Source: Bog-473 sp963750075
GTDB taxonomy: Bacteria; Actinomycetota; Acidimicrobiia; Acidimicrobiales; RAAP-2
Direction of reading: 5' to 3'
DNA: 64,000 bases
NCBI GenBank assembly: GCA_963750075.1
Contig: CAVVPG010000002.1
Coordinates: 186,001-250,000, forward strand
Positions 1 to 8,040 of the stretch are shown in pieces. Made by a program: the position numbers and the translations under genes. The notes beneath the pieces were generated by a model. That model was not told the DNA's origin, made no database searches, and saw only the letters and a list, made by a program, of their open reading frames with translations. Every line of letters starts with the position of its first letter. Within the stretch, counting starts at the first letter, position 1.

Positions 1-1
1 G

Positions 2-655
2 GCCGAGTACCTCTTCGACGACGAGCGGGCGATGGTGCGCATCGACATGAGCGAGTACATGGAGAAGCACGCCGTGTCCCGCCTGGTCGGCGCGCCGCCG
101 GGGTACGTGGGGTACGACGAGGGCGGTCAGCTGACCGAGGCGGTGCGGCGGCGGCCCTATTCGGTCGTGCTGCTCGACGAGCTGGAGAAGGCACATCCGG
201 ACGTGTTCAACATCTTGTTGCAGGTGCTCGAAGACGGGCGCCTGACCGACGGGCAGGGGCGCACGGTCGACTTCACCAACACCGTCCTCATAATGACGTC
301 GAACCTCAAGGGTGAGCCGTCCGACTGGTTCAAGCCGGAGTTCATCAACCGCATCGACGAGATCGTCCGCTTCCGGCCGCTGACCGAGGACGACCTGGCG
401 GTGATCGTCGGGATCCAGCTGGGTCGTCTACGTGCTCGGCTGGCCGAGCGCCGGTTGACGCTGGTGGTGACGCCCTCGGCCGAGCAGTGGCTGGCCCGGG
501 CGGGCTACGACCCCGACTACGGGGCCCGGCCGCTGCGCCGGGTGCTGCAGCGCTCGATAGAGGACCCGCTGGCGCTGGCGCTGCTCGAGGGGAAGTACCT
601 CGAGGGGGCCACGGTCACCGTCGACGTGGACGACGACAAGATCGTCCTGCGGTAG
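2..655 (+). CDS. clpB: ClpB-type AAA+ disaggregase, C-terminal part (5' truncated by window)
   Basis: This is the second ATPase domain and C-terminus of a Clp/Hsp100 chaperone that unfolds and disaggregates proteins with ATP in the cytoplasm. The frame is open from base 2, so the gene starts upstream of the window. Visible are the pore-loop motif GYVGYDEGG, the Walker B stretch VVLLDELEKAHPDVFN, the sensor-1 motif TSN, the arginine-finger motif FINRID and the sensor-2 motif GARPLRR. The link between TSN and FKPEFINRID is only about ten residues, clearly shorter than in E. coli ClpB. This could be a lineage trait. ClpC is an alternative, but the sequence up to the end fits ClpB. The next gene is convergent. 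Confidence 0.85.
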   Translation, partial: AEYLFDDERAMVRIDMSEYMEKHAVSRLVGAPPGYVGYDEGGQLTEAVRRRPYSVVLLDELEKAHPDVFNILLQVLEDGRLTDGQGRTVDFTNTVLIMTSNLKGEPSDWFKPEFINRIDEIVRFRPLTEDDLAVIVGIQLGRLRARLAERRLTLVVTPSAEQWLARAGYDPDYGARPLRRVLQRSIEDPLALALLEGKYLEGATVTVDVDDDKIVLR

Positions 656-677
656 GCGCCGGCGGCCGGCGGGCCGC

Positions 678-1328
678 TCAGGTCTCGACCACCCGCGACC
701 CGCGCACCACCGCGAGCGTCTCGCGCCCTACGACGTGCGTCTCCCGGCGCACGGCGCTGATGCCGGCCCGCCTCACATCCTCTTCGAGGGTGACGAGCTG
801 GGCCTCGTTGAGCCCGTATGACCTGTGACCACGGTCGCCCGGCTGGGTCAGCCGCTCAACCAGGAAGACCCGGCCGCCGGGGGCGAGCACGCGCCGCATC
901 TCGGCCAGGCCGGCGGCGCGGTCGGACCAGTGGTGGACCGACGTCAGCGCCCAGGCGACGGTGGCGCTGTCGTCGGGCAGCGGGAGCGCCTCGGCCCGTC
1001 CCTCCATCAGGTTGACGTTCCGGCGCCGGCGCATCCGGGTGAGCCACCGGCCGTAGCGGAGCATGGTGGGATCGGGATCGACCCCCGTCGCAGTGTCGCA
1101 GTGCCGTGCCGCGACCCGGACCGCTGTGCCCGGACCGCAGCCGACGTCGACGACCCGATCGGCGGGCGTGAGGCGTGCCAGGTCCGCGACGAACGTCGCC
1201 ATCCGGCCGCGGCCGAAGACCATCGACACCGTATAGACGAGGTGGTGCAACGGTTTGGAGTGATCATGGTCGTGGGCGTCCGGTGACGGGTTGGCCGAGG
1301 TCGTCGACGGCTCGGGCTGGGTGGTCAC
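678..1328 (-). CDS. class I SAM-dependent methyltransferase
   Basis: A 216-residue protein starting at GTG, with a disordered His/Asp-rich N-terminus of about 28 residues. The Rossmann-type methyltransferase core follows: motif I VVDVGCGPGTAV (about 59-70), an acidic residue ending strand 2 (GVDPDP), the EGRAEALPLPD segment and the post-motif ALTSVHHW. The family transfers methyl from S-adenosylmethionine; the acceptor cannot be read from sequence. It resembles UbiE/Methyltransf_11 proteins acting on small molecules. It converges on the clpB end with a 22-nt gap and lies next to a DJ-1 family gene on the same strand, which gives no clear pathway. Confidence 0.75.
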   Translation of the reverse strand: MTTQPEPSTTSANPSPDAHDHDHSKPLHHLVYTVSMVFGRGRMATFVADLARLTPADRVVDVGCGPGTAVRVAARHCDTATGVDPDPTMLRYGRWLTRMRRRRNVNLMEGRAEALPLPDDSATVAWALTSVHHWSDRAAGLAEMRRVLAPGGRVFLVERLTQPGDRGHRSYGLNEAQLVTLEEDVRRAGISAVRRETHVVGRETLAVVRGSRVVET

Positions 1329-1460
1329 TTGTTCCGACCTGTCGACGGGCGCTCCAGAGCAGAGCTCATGCGTTGCACCCTACGGCAATGTCCGCTCGGG
1401 CTCATAGGGCCCAACGTCACGCCGACAGCGGGCCACGGCGCCCGCAGGGGAGGACCTCGC

Positions 1461-2036
1461 TCAGACCGCCAACGACGCCGCCTCGGGCGTAAAGACCGTG
1501 ATGAACGCGTCGCAGAAGGCCGCCAGGTCGTCCGGCCGGCGGCTGGTGACCAGGGTGTTGATGCCCTGGCGGCAGATCACGACCTCGCGATCGACCCAAT
1601 AGGCGCCGGCGTTGCGCAGGTCCGTCTGCAGGCTCGGCCATGACGTCACCGTCCGCCCCGCGACGAGGTCACCCTCAATGAGGGTCCAGGGTCCGTGGCA
1701 GATCGCGGCCACCGGCTTGCCCGACTCGGTCATCGCCATCAGGAAGTCGACGGCCGCCGCATCGGTCCGGAGCTGGTCGGGATTGGCGACGCCCCCCGGG
1801 AGGATGGCAGCGTCGTAGTCGGCGGCAGTGGCGCGATCGGTCACCTGGTCCACCGGGAAGCGATCGGCCCGGTCCAGATGCCGCATCGTCTCGACCATGC
1901 CGGACTTCGGCGCCACCAACTCCGGCGTGCCCCCAGCGTCGACCACGGCCAGCCAGGGGCGCAGCAGCTCCACCTCTTCTATGCCCTCGTTCGCCACGAC
2001 GAAGGCGACCTTGACACCGTGCAGCTGGTTCGTCAC
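1461..2036 (-). CDS. DJ-1/PfpI family protein (type 1 glutamine amidotransferase-like)
   Basis: A 191-residue PfpI/YhbO-type protein. The nucleophile elbow is AAICHGPW, with the Cys followed by His as in PfpI proteases and glyoxalase/deglycase-type members. The strand VAFVVANEGIEEVEL opens the domain and the acidic partner Glu lies in it. An open frame continues upstream, but the GTG at 2036 is the chosen start because the Shine-Dalgarno GGGAGG sits about seven bases before it and homology begins there. The family acts on damaged proteins or small aldehydes; the substrate here is unknown. It is divergent from purA, and the shared 260-nt spacer contains a short tandem repeat. Confidence 0.8.
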   Translation of the reverse strand: MTNQLHGVKVAFVVANEGIEEVELLRPWLAVVDAGGTPELVAPKSGMVETMRHLDRADRFPVDQVTDRATAADYDAAILPGGVANPDQLRTDAAAVDFLMAMTESGKPVAAICHGPWTLIEGDLVAGRTVTSWPSLQTDLRNAGAYWVDREVVICRQGINTLVTSRRPDDLAAFCDAFITVFTPEAASLAV

Positions 2037-2084
2037 CTGGGACCTCCCTTGACTCTGGCCCTTCTTCCGACATTCCCGGCTCGA

Positions 2085-2160
2085 CCGGGCTCGGGCCGTT
2101 CCGTCCAGGCTCGGCCTGGCTCGGGCCCAGCCATCCGGGCTGGGCCGGGCGGGCCCGTCC
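2085..2160. repeat. imperfect 30-nt tandem repeat in the pfpI-purA spacer
   Basis: About 2.5 copies of a GC-rich 30-nt unit (2085-2114, 2115-2144, then a partial copy) share the core GGCTCGGGCC, which is partly self-complementary. It lies in the divergent spacer, in the leader of the minus-strand PfpI gene and upstream of purA. It could fold in RNA or be neutral slippage; nothing shows a function. Confidence 0.5.
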
Positions 2161-2252
2161 GACCCCGACAACCTGCGCCGTTGCCGCGGCCCTACCCACA
2201 GAACGAGGGTGACGAAACGCCCACAGTTTCGGACCCCTATTTCGGGGAGCGG

Positions 2253-2258
2253 TACACT
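2253..2258 (+). promoter_or_regulatory. possible -10 box of the purA operon
   Basis: TACACT lies 40 nt before the purA GTG, in the only non-coding stretch upstream of the pur genes. No good -35 is visible at 16-18 nt. A GGAGAG ribosome site precedes the start, so this transcript would have a leader, unlike many genes here. Confidence 0.3.
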
Positions 2259-2298
2259 GGTACGTAATCCGAGGCGACTTGAGCGAACGGAGAGACGC

Positions 2299-3582
2299 GT
2301 GCCCGCAACCGTGGTGGTCGGGACCCAGTGGGGCGACGAGGGGAAGGGCAAGCTCACCGATCTCCTCGGCCGCGAGATGCACATGGTCGTGCGCTACCAG
2401 GGCGGCCACAACGCCGGCCACCGCATCGTCGTCAACGGCGAGGCCTTCGCACTCCAGCTCGTGCCGAGCGGCATCCTGTACGACCACGTCACCCCGATCA
2501 TCGGCAACGGCGTCGTCGTCGACCCGGCCGTCCTCCTCGAGGAGCTCGACGGCCTGGCCGCCCGCGGCATCGACGTCAGCCGCCTCGTCGTCAGCGGCAA
2601 CGCCCATTTGATCATGCCGTACCACCAGGAGCTCGACCGGGTGACCGAACGCTTCCTCGGAAAGAACGCGCTCGGCACCACCAAGCGCGGCATCGGGCCC
2701 GCCTACGCGGACAAGGCAACCCGCGTCGGCATCCGCGTCCAGGACCTCTTCGACCCCAAGATCTTCCGCCAGAAGCTCGACGTCGCCCTGAAGGAGAAGA
2801 ACGCCGTCCTGGCCAAGGTCTACAACCGCCTGCCGCTGGACGCGGGCGACATCGCCGACCGCTACCTGGGCGAGTACGCGCCCCGCATCGAGCCGATGGT
2901 CGGTGACACCGTCGGGATGGTCCACGACGCCATGGACAAGGGACTCCAGGTCCTCCTCGAGGGGGCCCAGGCCACCTTCCTCGACCTCGACCACGGGACC
3001 TACCCCTTCGTGACGTCGTCCAACCCGGTGGCCGGCGGCGCCTGCACGGGCTCGGGGCTCGGCCCGCGGGACATCGAGCGGGTGATCGGCATCGCAAAGG
3101 CCTACGTCACCCGCGTCGGCGCCGGCCCCTTCCCGACGGAGCAGGACAACGACGTCGGCGAGCTCCTCGTCGAGCGGGGCCACGAGTTCGGCACCAACAC
3201 CGGGCGCAAGCGCCGCTGCGGGTGGTTCGACGCCGTCATGCTGCGCCAGGCCGTGCGCCTCAACTCCATGACCGAGGTCGCGCTCACCAAGCTCGACGTC
3301 CTCGATACGTTCGAGACCGTCAAGGTGTGCGTCGCGTACGAGGCCGACGGCATCCGGTTCAGCCACCTGCCCTACCACCAGTCGACCTTCCACAAGGCGG
3401 TGCCGGTCTACGAGGAGCTCCCGGGCTGGCGCACGGACCTCAGCGCGGCGACCGCGCCCGGCGACATGCCGCAGGCAGCTCTGGACTACGTCGCCTTCCT
3501 CTCCGAGCAGATCGGCGTCCCCGTCCGCCTCGTCGGCGTCGGACCGGGCCGCGAGCAGACCGTCTCCTTCGCCACCGCGTGA
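2299..3582 (+). CDS. purA: adenylosuccinate synthetase
   Basis: PurA joins IMP and aspartate using GTP to give adenylosuccinate, the first committed step to AMP. The 427-residue length is normal for the family. The nucleotide-binding loop GTQWGDEGKGK is at residues 8-18, GHNAGH near 38-43, the GTTKRGIGPAYADK segment near 125-140, and the base-specificity region is at the C-terminus. The GTG at 2299 is chosen because the first conserved strand (ATVVVGTQW) begins three codons later and GGAGAG lies upstream; the open frame before it has no homology. It is first in the purADBCSQ block and overlaps purD by 4 nt (GTGA). Confidence 0.97.
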   Translation: MPATVVVGTQWGDEGKGKLTDLLGREMHMVVRYQGGHNAGHRIVVNGEAFALQLVPSGILYDHVTPIIGNGVVVDPAVLLEELDGLAARGIDVSRLVVSGNAHLIMPYHQELDRVTERFLGKNALGTTKRGIGPAYADKATRVGIRVQDLFDPKIFRQKLDVALKEKNAVLAKVYNRLPLDAGDIADRYLGEYAPRIEPMVGDTVGMVHDAMDKGLQVLLEGAQATFLDLDHGTYPFVTSSNPVAGGACTGSGLGPRDIERVIGIAKAYVTRVGAGPFPTEQDNDVGELLVERGHEFGTNTGRKRRCGWFDAVMLRQAVRLNSMTEVALTKLDVLDTFETVKVCVAYEADGIRFSHLPYHQSTFHKAVPVYEELPGWRTDLSAATAPGDMPQAALDYVAFLSEQIGVPVRLVGVGPGREQTVSFATA

Positions 3583-4868
3583 GGGTCTGCGTCGTCGGCA
3601 GCGGAGGCCGCGAGCACGCGCTCGCCCACACCCTGGCGCGCACGGCCGACGTCGTCGTGACGCCGGGCAACCCGGGCATGGCCCCGCCGATCATGGTCAG
3701 CGACGTCCCCGTCGAGGAGATAGAAGCTGATCTGTATGTCATCGGGCCTGAGGCACCGCTGGTGGACGGCCTGGCCGACACCCTGCGCGGCGCCGGCAAG
3801 GCCGTCATGGGCCCCGGGGCCGACGGCGCGCTGCTCGAGGGGTCCAAGGCCTTCATGAAGGACGTCCTCAGCGCCGCCGGCGTGCCGACCGCCCGCTTCT
3901 CGACCTTCGACGCACTGCAGGCGGCCGACGCCGCGGCCTACCTCGAGTCCCTGCCCGGGCCCTGGGTCATAAAGACCGACGGCCTGGCCGCCGGCAAGGG
4001 CGTCCTGGTGGCCCGGACCCTCGACGAGGCCCGGAACGACGTCGCCGCCAAGCTGTCGGGCTCCGCCTTCGGCGACGCCGGCCGCCACATCGTGATCGAG
4101 GAGGGGCTGGCCGGCGAGGAGTGCTCCCTGCTCGTGCTGTGCGACGGGACCAGGGCCGTGCCGCTCGTCCCCGCCCAGGACTTCAAGCGCGTCGGCGACG
4201 GCGACGTCGGGCCGAACACCGGCGGCATGGGCGCCTATGCGCCGATGCCCCACGTCGGGCCCGCCGTGGTGGCGGAGCTGTTGGACACTGCCGTGTTGCC
4301 TCTGGTGGAGGAGCTGCGGCGGCGTGGCATCGACTACCGGGGCGTCCTCTACGCCGGCCTCATGCTGACGCCCGAGGGGCCACGGGTCATCGAGTACAAC
4401 GTGCGCCTCGGCGACCCCGAGGCTCAGGTCGTATTACCCCTGCTCGCCGGCGACGTCGCCGAGCTGTTCCTCGCCGTGGCCAACGGCGAGCTCGACGGCA
4501 CCCATCCGCCCCGCTTCTGGGACGAGTCGGCCGTCTGCGTCGTGCTGGCTTGCCCGGGCTACCCCGAGCACCCCCGGACCGGCGACCCGATCGAGGGGCT
4601 CGATGCCTCCGGTCAGTCCGTGGCGGTCGTCGACGGCGTCACCGTCTTCCACGCCGGCACGGGTCGCCACACGCCCGACGGGCCGTTCCACACATCGGGT
4701 GGGCGCGTGCTCGGCGTCACCGCGGTGGCCCCGACGCTGGCCGAGGCGCGCGACCGCGCCTACGCCGCCGCCGCGCCGATCGAGTGGGAAGGTATGCAGA
4801 TGCGCCACGACATCGCGACAGCCGCGGCGCGGGGCGCGACCGCGGCGGCTGGCGAGGGGGCTCGATGA
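3579..4868 (+). CDS. purD: phosphoribosylamine-glycine ligase (GAR synthetase)
   Basis: PurD is the ATP-grasp ligase that makes GAR from phosphoribosylamine, glycine and ATP in the second step of purine synthesis. The 429-residue protein shows the N-terminal VVGSGGREHALA, the ATP-grasp glycine-rich segment KTDGLAAGKGV, GPNTGGMGAYAP near 212-223 and the metal-binding EYNVRLGDPEAQV near 271-283. Its GTG start is within the purA stop (GTGA overlap) and homology begins at the first codon, so a longer upstream frame is rejected. Its TGA overlaps the ATG of purB, another sign of translational coupling. Confidence 0.97.
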   Translation: MRVCVVGSGGREHALAHTLARTADVVVTPGNPGMAPPIMVSDVPVEEIEADLYVIGPEAPLVDGLADTLRGAGKAVMGPGADGALLEGSKAFMKDVLSAAGVPTARFSTFDALQAADAAAYLESLPGPWVIKTDGLAAGKGVLVARTLDEARNDVAAKLSGSAFGDAGRHIVIEEGLAGEECSLLVLCDGTRAVPLVPAQDFKRVGDGDVGPNTGGMGAYAPMPHVGPAVVAELLDTAVLPLVEELRRRGIDYRGVLYAGLMLTPEGPRVIEYNVRLGDPEAQVVLPLLAGDVAELFLAVANGELDGTHPPRFWDESAVCVVLACPGYPEHPRTGDPIEGLDASGQSVAVVDGVTVFHAGTGRHTPDGPFHTSGGRVLGVTAVAPTLAEARDRAYAAAAPIEWEGMQMRHDIATAAARGATAAAGEGAR

Positions 4869-6169
4869 TCCCCCGCTACTCACCCGAAGACATGGCCGCG
4901 CTCTTCAGCGACACCGCCCGCTTCTCCCTCTGGCTCGAGGTCGAGCTCCTGGCCACCGAGGCCCAGGCCGCCCTCGGTGTGGTCCCGGCCGAGGACGCGG
5001 CGACCTGCCGCGCCAAGGCCCCGACGGTCGACGACGCCTTCGTGGCCGAGGTCCTCGAGCGCGAGAAGGTCACCGACCACGACGTGGCCGCCTTCGTCGA
5101 CGTCGTGCAGGAGCGCATCGGCGCACCGGCCGGCTCGCACATCCACTACGGGCTGACCTCGTCCGATGTGGTGGACACCGCCCTGTGTGCGACTCTCACC
5201 CGCGCGGCGGACATCATCCTCACCGACCTCGACAACTTCGTGGCGGCGCTCAAGGAGCGGGCGCTCGAACTGCTGCACGTGCCCGTCACCGGCCGCACCC
5301 ACGGCATGCACGCGGAGCCGACCACCTTCGGCGCCAAGTTCGCGCTGTGGGCTCTGCAGGCGGACCGCGACCGCCGCCGCCTGCGCGCCGCCCGCGACGC
5401 CGTGGCCGTCGGGAAGCTGTCGGGCGCCGTGGGCACGTACTCCAACATCGACCCCGAGGTCGAGGCCCGCGTCTGCGCCGCCCTCGGCCTGACCCCCGTC
5501 CCGGCCACCCAGGTCATCGCCCGGGACCGCCACGCCGAGTACTTCTACGCCTGCGCGTCCATCGGCGCCACGGTCGAGCTCATGTGCACCGAGATCCGCC
5601 ACCTGGCCCGCAGTGAGCTGGGCGAGGCGGAGGAGCCCTTCGGCGCCGGGCAGAAGGGCAGCTCGGCCATGCCGCACAAGCGCAACCCGATCCTCTCGGA
5701 GCGGCTCTGCGGCCTGGCCCGGCTGCTGCGCGGCTACCTGGGCGCCGGGCTCGAGGACGTCGCGCTGTGGCACGAGCGCGACATCTCGCACAGCTCGGTG
5801 GAGCGGGTGGCCTTGCCGGATGCGTCCCTGCTGGCCGCGTACGTGCTGCGCAAGGCGACCGGGCTGGCGTCGGGCCTCGTGGTGCACCCCGAGCGTGCCC
5901 TGCAGAATCTGACCGAGGGAACGCTCGGGCTCGTCTTCTCCCAGTCCGTCCTCCTCGCCCTCGTCTCGGCCGGCCTGACCCGCGACGAGGCCTACCGCAT
6001 CGTCCAGCGCGACGCCCGGCTGTCCTGGTCCGAGCGGCGTCCGTTCCGTGAGGTCCTCGAGGCGGATCCCGAGGTGCCGCTGGACGCCGCGCAGCTCGAT
6101 GCCGCCTTCGACCTCTCGCGCACCCTCCGCCACGTCGACCACTTCGCCGACGCGCTGGCGGGCCTGTGA
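4865..6169 (+). CDS. purB: adenylosuccinate lyase
   Basis: PurB removes fumarate twice, from SAICAR to give AICAR and from adenylosuccinate to give AMP. The 434-residue protein carries the fumarase/aspartase superfamily regions: TSSDVVDTA near 98, TGRTHGMHAEPTT near 140 with the catalytic His, and the signature GSSAMPHKRNP near 265-275 on the mobile catalytic loop. The ATG overlaps the purD stop (ATGA), fixing the start. Placed between purD and purC, it supplies both of its pathway steps inside one operon. Nothing unusual is seen. Confidence 0.97.
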   Translation: MIPRYSPEDMAALFSDTARFSLWLEVELLATEAQAALGVVPAEDAATCRAKAPTVDDAFVAEVLEREKVTDHDVAAFVDVVQERIGAPAGSHIHYGLTSSDVVDTALCATLTRAADIILTDLDNFVAALKERALELLHVPVTGRTHGMHAEPTTFGAKFALWALQADRDRRRLRAARDAVAVGKLSGAVGTYSNIDPEVEARVCAALGLTPVPATQVIARDRHAEYFYACASIGATVELMCTEIRHLARSELGEAEEPFGAGQKGSSAMPHKRNPILSERLCGLARLLRGYLGAGLEDVALWHERDISHSSVERVALPDASLLAAYVLRKATGLASGLVVHPERALQNLTEGTLGLVFSQSVLLALVSAGLTRDEAYRIVQRDARLSWSERRPFREVLEADPEVPLDAAQLDAAFDLSRTLRHVDHFADALAGL

Positions 6170-7062
6170 CCGTGGAGCTGCCCCGGGTCCTCTCGGGCAA
6201 GGTGCGCGAGCTCTACGACGCCGGCGAGGGGCGCCTGCTCATGGTGGCCTCGGACCGCGTCAGCGCGTTCGACGTGATCATGGCCGAGCCGATCCCCGAC
6301 AAGGGCCGTGTCCTCACGGCCATGACCTGCTTCTGGTCCGAGGAGATGGCCGACGTGGTGCCGGGGACCGTGCTGGCCGTCGACCCTGCCCGAATTGAGG
6401 CAGCCCTCGGCGGCAGCACCCTGCCGGAGGACTGGGCCGGCCGGTCGATGCTCGTGCGCCGAGCCGAGATGCTCCAGCTCGAGTGCATCGTCCGGGGCTA
6501 CCTGGCCGGCCAGGCCTGGGAGGAGTACGAGAAGTCCGGCACCGTGCACGGCACCCCCATGCCGAAGGGGTTGCGGCTGGCCAGCCGGCTCGACGAGCCC
6601 GTCTTCACCCCCTCGACCAAGGCGCCGGAGGGGCACGACCTCAACATCGATTTCGCCGCAGCCGTCGACCTGGTCGGGCGGGAGGCGGCCGAGTCTGCTC
6701 GTACCATCTGCCTCGAGCTGTACCGGCTGGCGGCGGCGCGGGCGGCCGAGGCCGGCTTCATCCTCGCCGACACCAAGTTCGAGCTGGGCTACGTCGACGG
6801 GGTGCTGAGCCTGTGCGACGAGGTGTGCACACCGGACTCGTCGCGCTACTGGCCGGCGGACCAGGTGGTGCCCGGGGAGGCGCCGCCGGCGTTCGACAAG
6901 CAACCACTGCGCGACTGGCTCGCCGCCCTGCCCTGGGACCGCACGCCGCCCCCGCCGCCGCTGCCGCCTGAGGTGGTACGAGCCATGTCGGCGCGCTACG
7001 TCGCGGCGTACGAGCGCGTCACCGGCCGCTCGCTGGACGACTGGTACGGTGCCTCGGCATGA
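6166..7062 (+). CDS. purC: SAICAR synthetase
   Basis: PurC condenses CAIR with aspartate using ATP. The 298-residue length matches the longer, yeast-like form of the family. Visible motifs are GKVRELYD at the N-terminus, ASDRVSAFDVIM, the family signature around ECIVRGYLAGQAW, and LADTKFELGY with the catalytic acidic residues. The GTG start is inside the purB stop (GTGA). A proline run (PPPPPLPP) near residue 262 is a local insertion of low complexity. No purK or purE is in the window, so CAIR formation must be encoded elsewhere. Confidence 0.96.
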   Translation: MTVELPRVLSGKVRELYDAGEGRLLMVASDRVSAFDVIMAEPIPDKGRVLTAMTCFWSEEMADVVPGTVLAVDPARIEAALGGSTLPEDWAGRSMLVRRAEMLQLECIVRGYLAGQAWEEYEKSGTVHGTPMPKGLRLASRLDEPVFTPSTKAPEGHDLNIDFAAAVDLVGREAAESARTICLELYRLAAARAAEAGFILADTKFELGYVDGVLSLCDEVCTPDSSRYWPADQVVPGEAPPAFDKQPLRDWLAALPWDRTPPPPPLPPEVVRAMSARYVAAYERVTGRSLDDWYGASA

Positions 7063-7310
7063 GGTTCCGGGCGCGCGTGGAGGTGCAGCTGCGCCCCGGG
7101 ATCGCCGACCCCGAGGGAGCGACGATCGAGCGGGCGCTGCCCGCACTGGGGTTCGACGGCGTGGCCCACGTGCGCGCCGGCCGCTCCTTCAGCTTCGAGG
7201 TGGACGCGCCGGACGAGGGAGCGGCTCGTACCACCGCCACCGAGCTGGCCGACCGCCTGCTGGCCAATCCCGTGATCGAACAGAGCCGGCTCGAGCTCGA
7301 GGCGATCTGA
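7059..7310 (+). CDS. purS: FGAM synthase small subunit
   Basis: An 83-residue PurS protein, the structural small subunit that links PurQ and PurL in the three-part FGAM synthase of Gram-positive bacteria. The opening MRFRARVEVQLRPGIADPEG and the FSFEV strand are typical of the family. The ATG overlaps the purC stop by 4 nt and purQ starts one base after its stop. Its presence predicts a short PurL, and the PurL at 12008 is indeed the short type. Confidence 0.93.
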   Translation: MRFRARVEVQLRPGIADPEGATIERALPALGFDGVAHVRAGRSFSFEVDAPDEGAARTTATELADRLLANPVIEQSRLELEAI

Positions 7311-7311
7311 G

Positions 7312-8040
7312 GTGGCGCCGCGCATCGGCGTCGTCGTCTTCCCGGGGACCAACTGCGAGCACGACGTCGTACGAGCGCTCGAGGCCGTCGGCGCCGAGGG
7401 CGTCCTGCTCTGGCACGGCGACCCGCAGCTCGGGTCCGTGGACGCCGTCGTGCTGCCGGGTGGCTTCGCCCACGGCGACTACCTGCGCCCGGGCGCGCTC
7501 GCCCGCTTCTCGCCCGTCATGGACGCGGTGGCCGACTTCGCCCGCGCCGGCGGCCCGGTCGTCGGCATCTGCAACGGCTTCCAGGTGCTGACCGAGGCGG
7601 GACTCCTCCCCGGCGCCCTGCAGAAGAACGGACGGCTGCGCTTCCTGTGCGAGCCGGTGCGACTCGTGGTGACCTCGACGGCGTCGGTCCTCACCGCGGG
7701 TTCCACCGTGGGCGACGAGCTCGTCATCCCCATCAACCATTTCTCGGGCAATTACACCTGCGACGACGAGACCCTGCTCCGACTGCAGGCGGAGGACCGC
7801 ATTCTCCTGCGTTACGCCGACAACCCGAACGGGTCCATCGATGCCATCGCCGGCATCGCCAACGAGGCGGGCAACGTGGTGGGCCTCATGCCGCACCCCG
7901 AACGGGCCAGCTCCGCGCTGCTCGGGTCCGAGGACGGCCTTATGCTGCTGCGCTCGCTCGTCGCAGCAGCGAGCGCGTCACCTAATCCTGGATCCCGGAC
8001 GTCACGGCGGTCCACCGGGGTGACGGGCGCGACGTCATAG
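7312..8040 (+). CDS. purQ: FGAM synthase glutaminase subunit
   Basis: PurQ hydrolyses glutamine and passes ammonia to PurL. The class I amidotransferase triad is readable: Cys in GICNGFQVL near residue 86, and the His and Glu in MPHPERAS near 195-197. The GTG start lies one base after purS. The protein is 242 residues, longer than the usual 220-230; the last 20 or so (Ser/Arg/Thr-rich) do not look conserved and overlap the 3' end of the convergent HNH gene by 59 nt. The extension is probably read-out into that gene after loss of an earlier stop. Confidence 0.95.
   Translation: MAPRIGVVVFPGTNCEHDVVRALEAVGAEGVLLWHGDPQLGSVDAVVLPGGFAHGDYLRPGALARFSPVMDAVADFARAGGPVVGICNGFQVLTEAGLLPGALQKNGRLRFLCEPVRLVVTSTASVLTAGSTVGDELVIPINHFSGNYTCDDETLLRLQAEDRILLRYADNPNGSIDAIAGIANEAGNVVGLMPHPERASSALLGSEDGLMLLRSLVAAASASPNPGSRTSRRSTGVTGATS

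Noticed and set aside
1675..3393. Long minus-strand frame opposite purA
   Set aside because: Antisense to PurA, which has full family motifs; no homology in the shadow.
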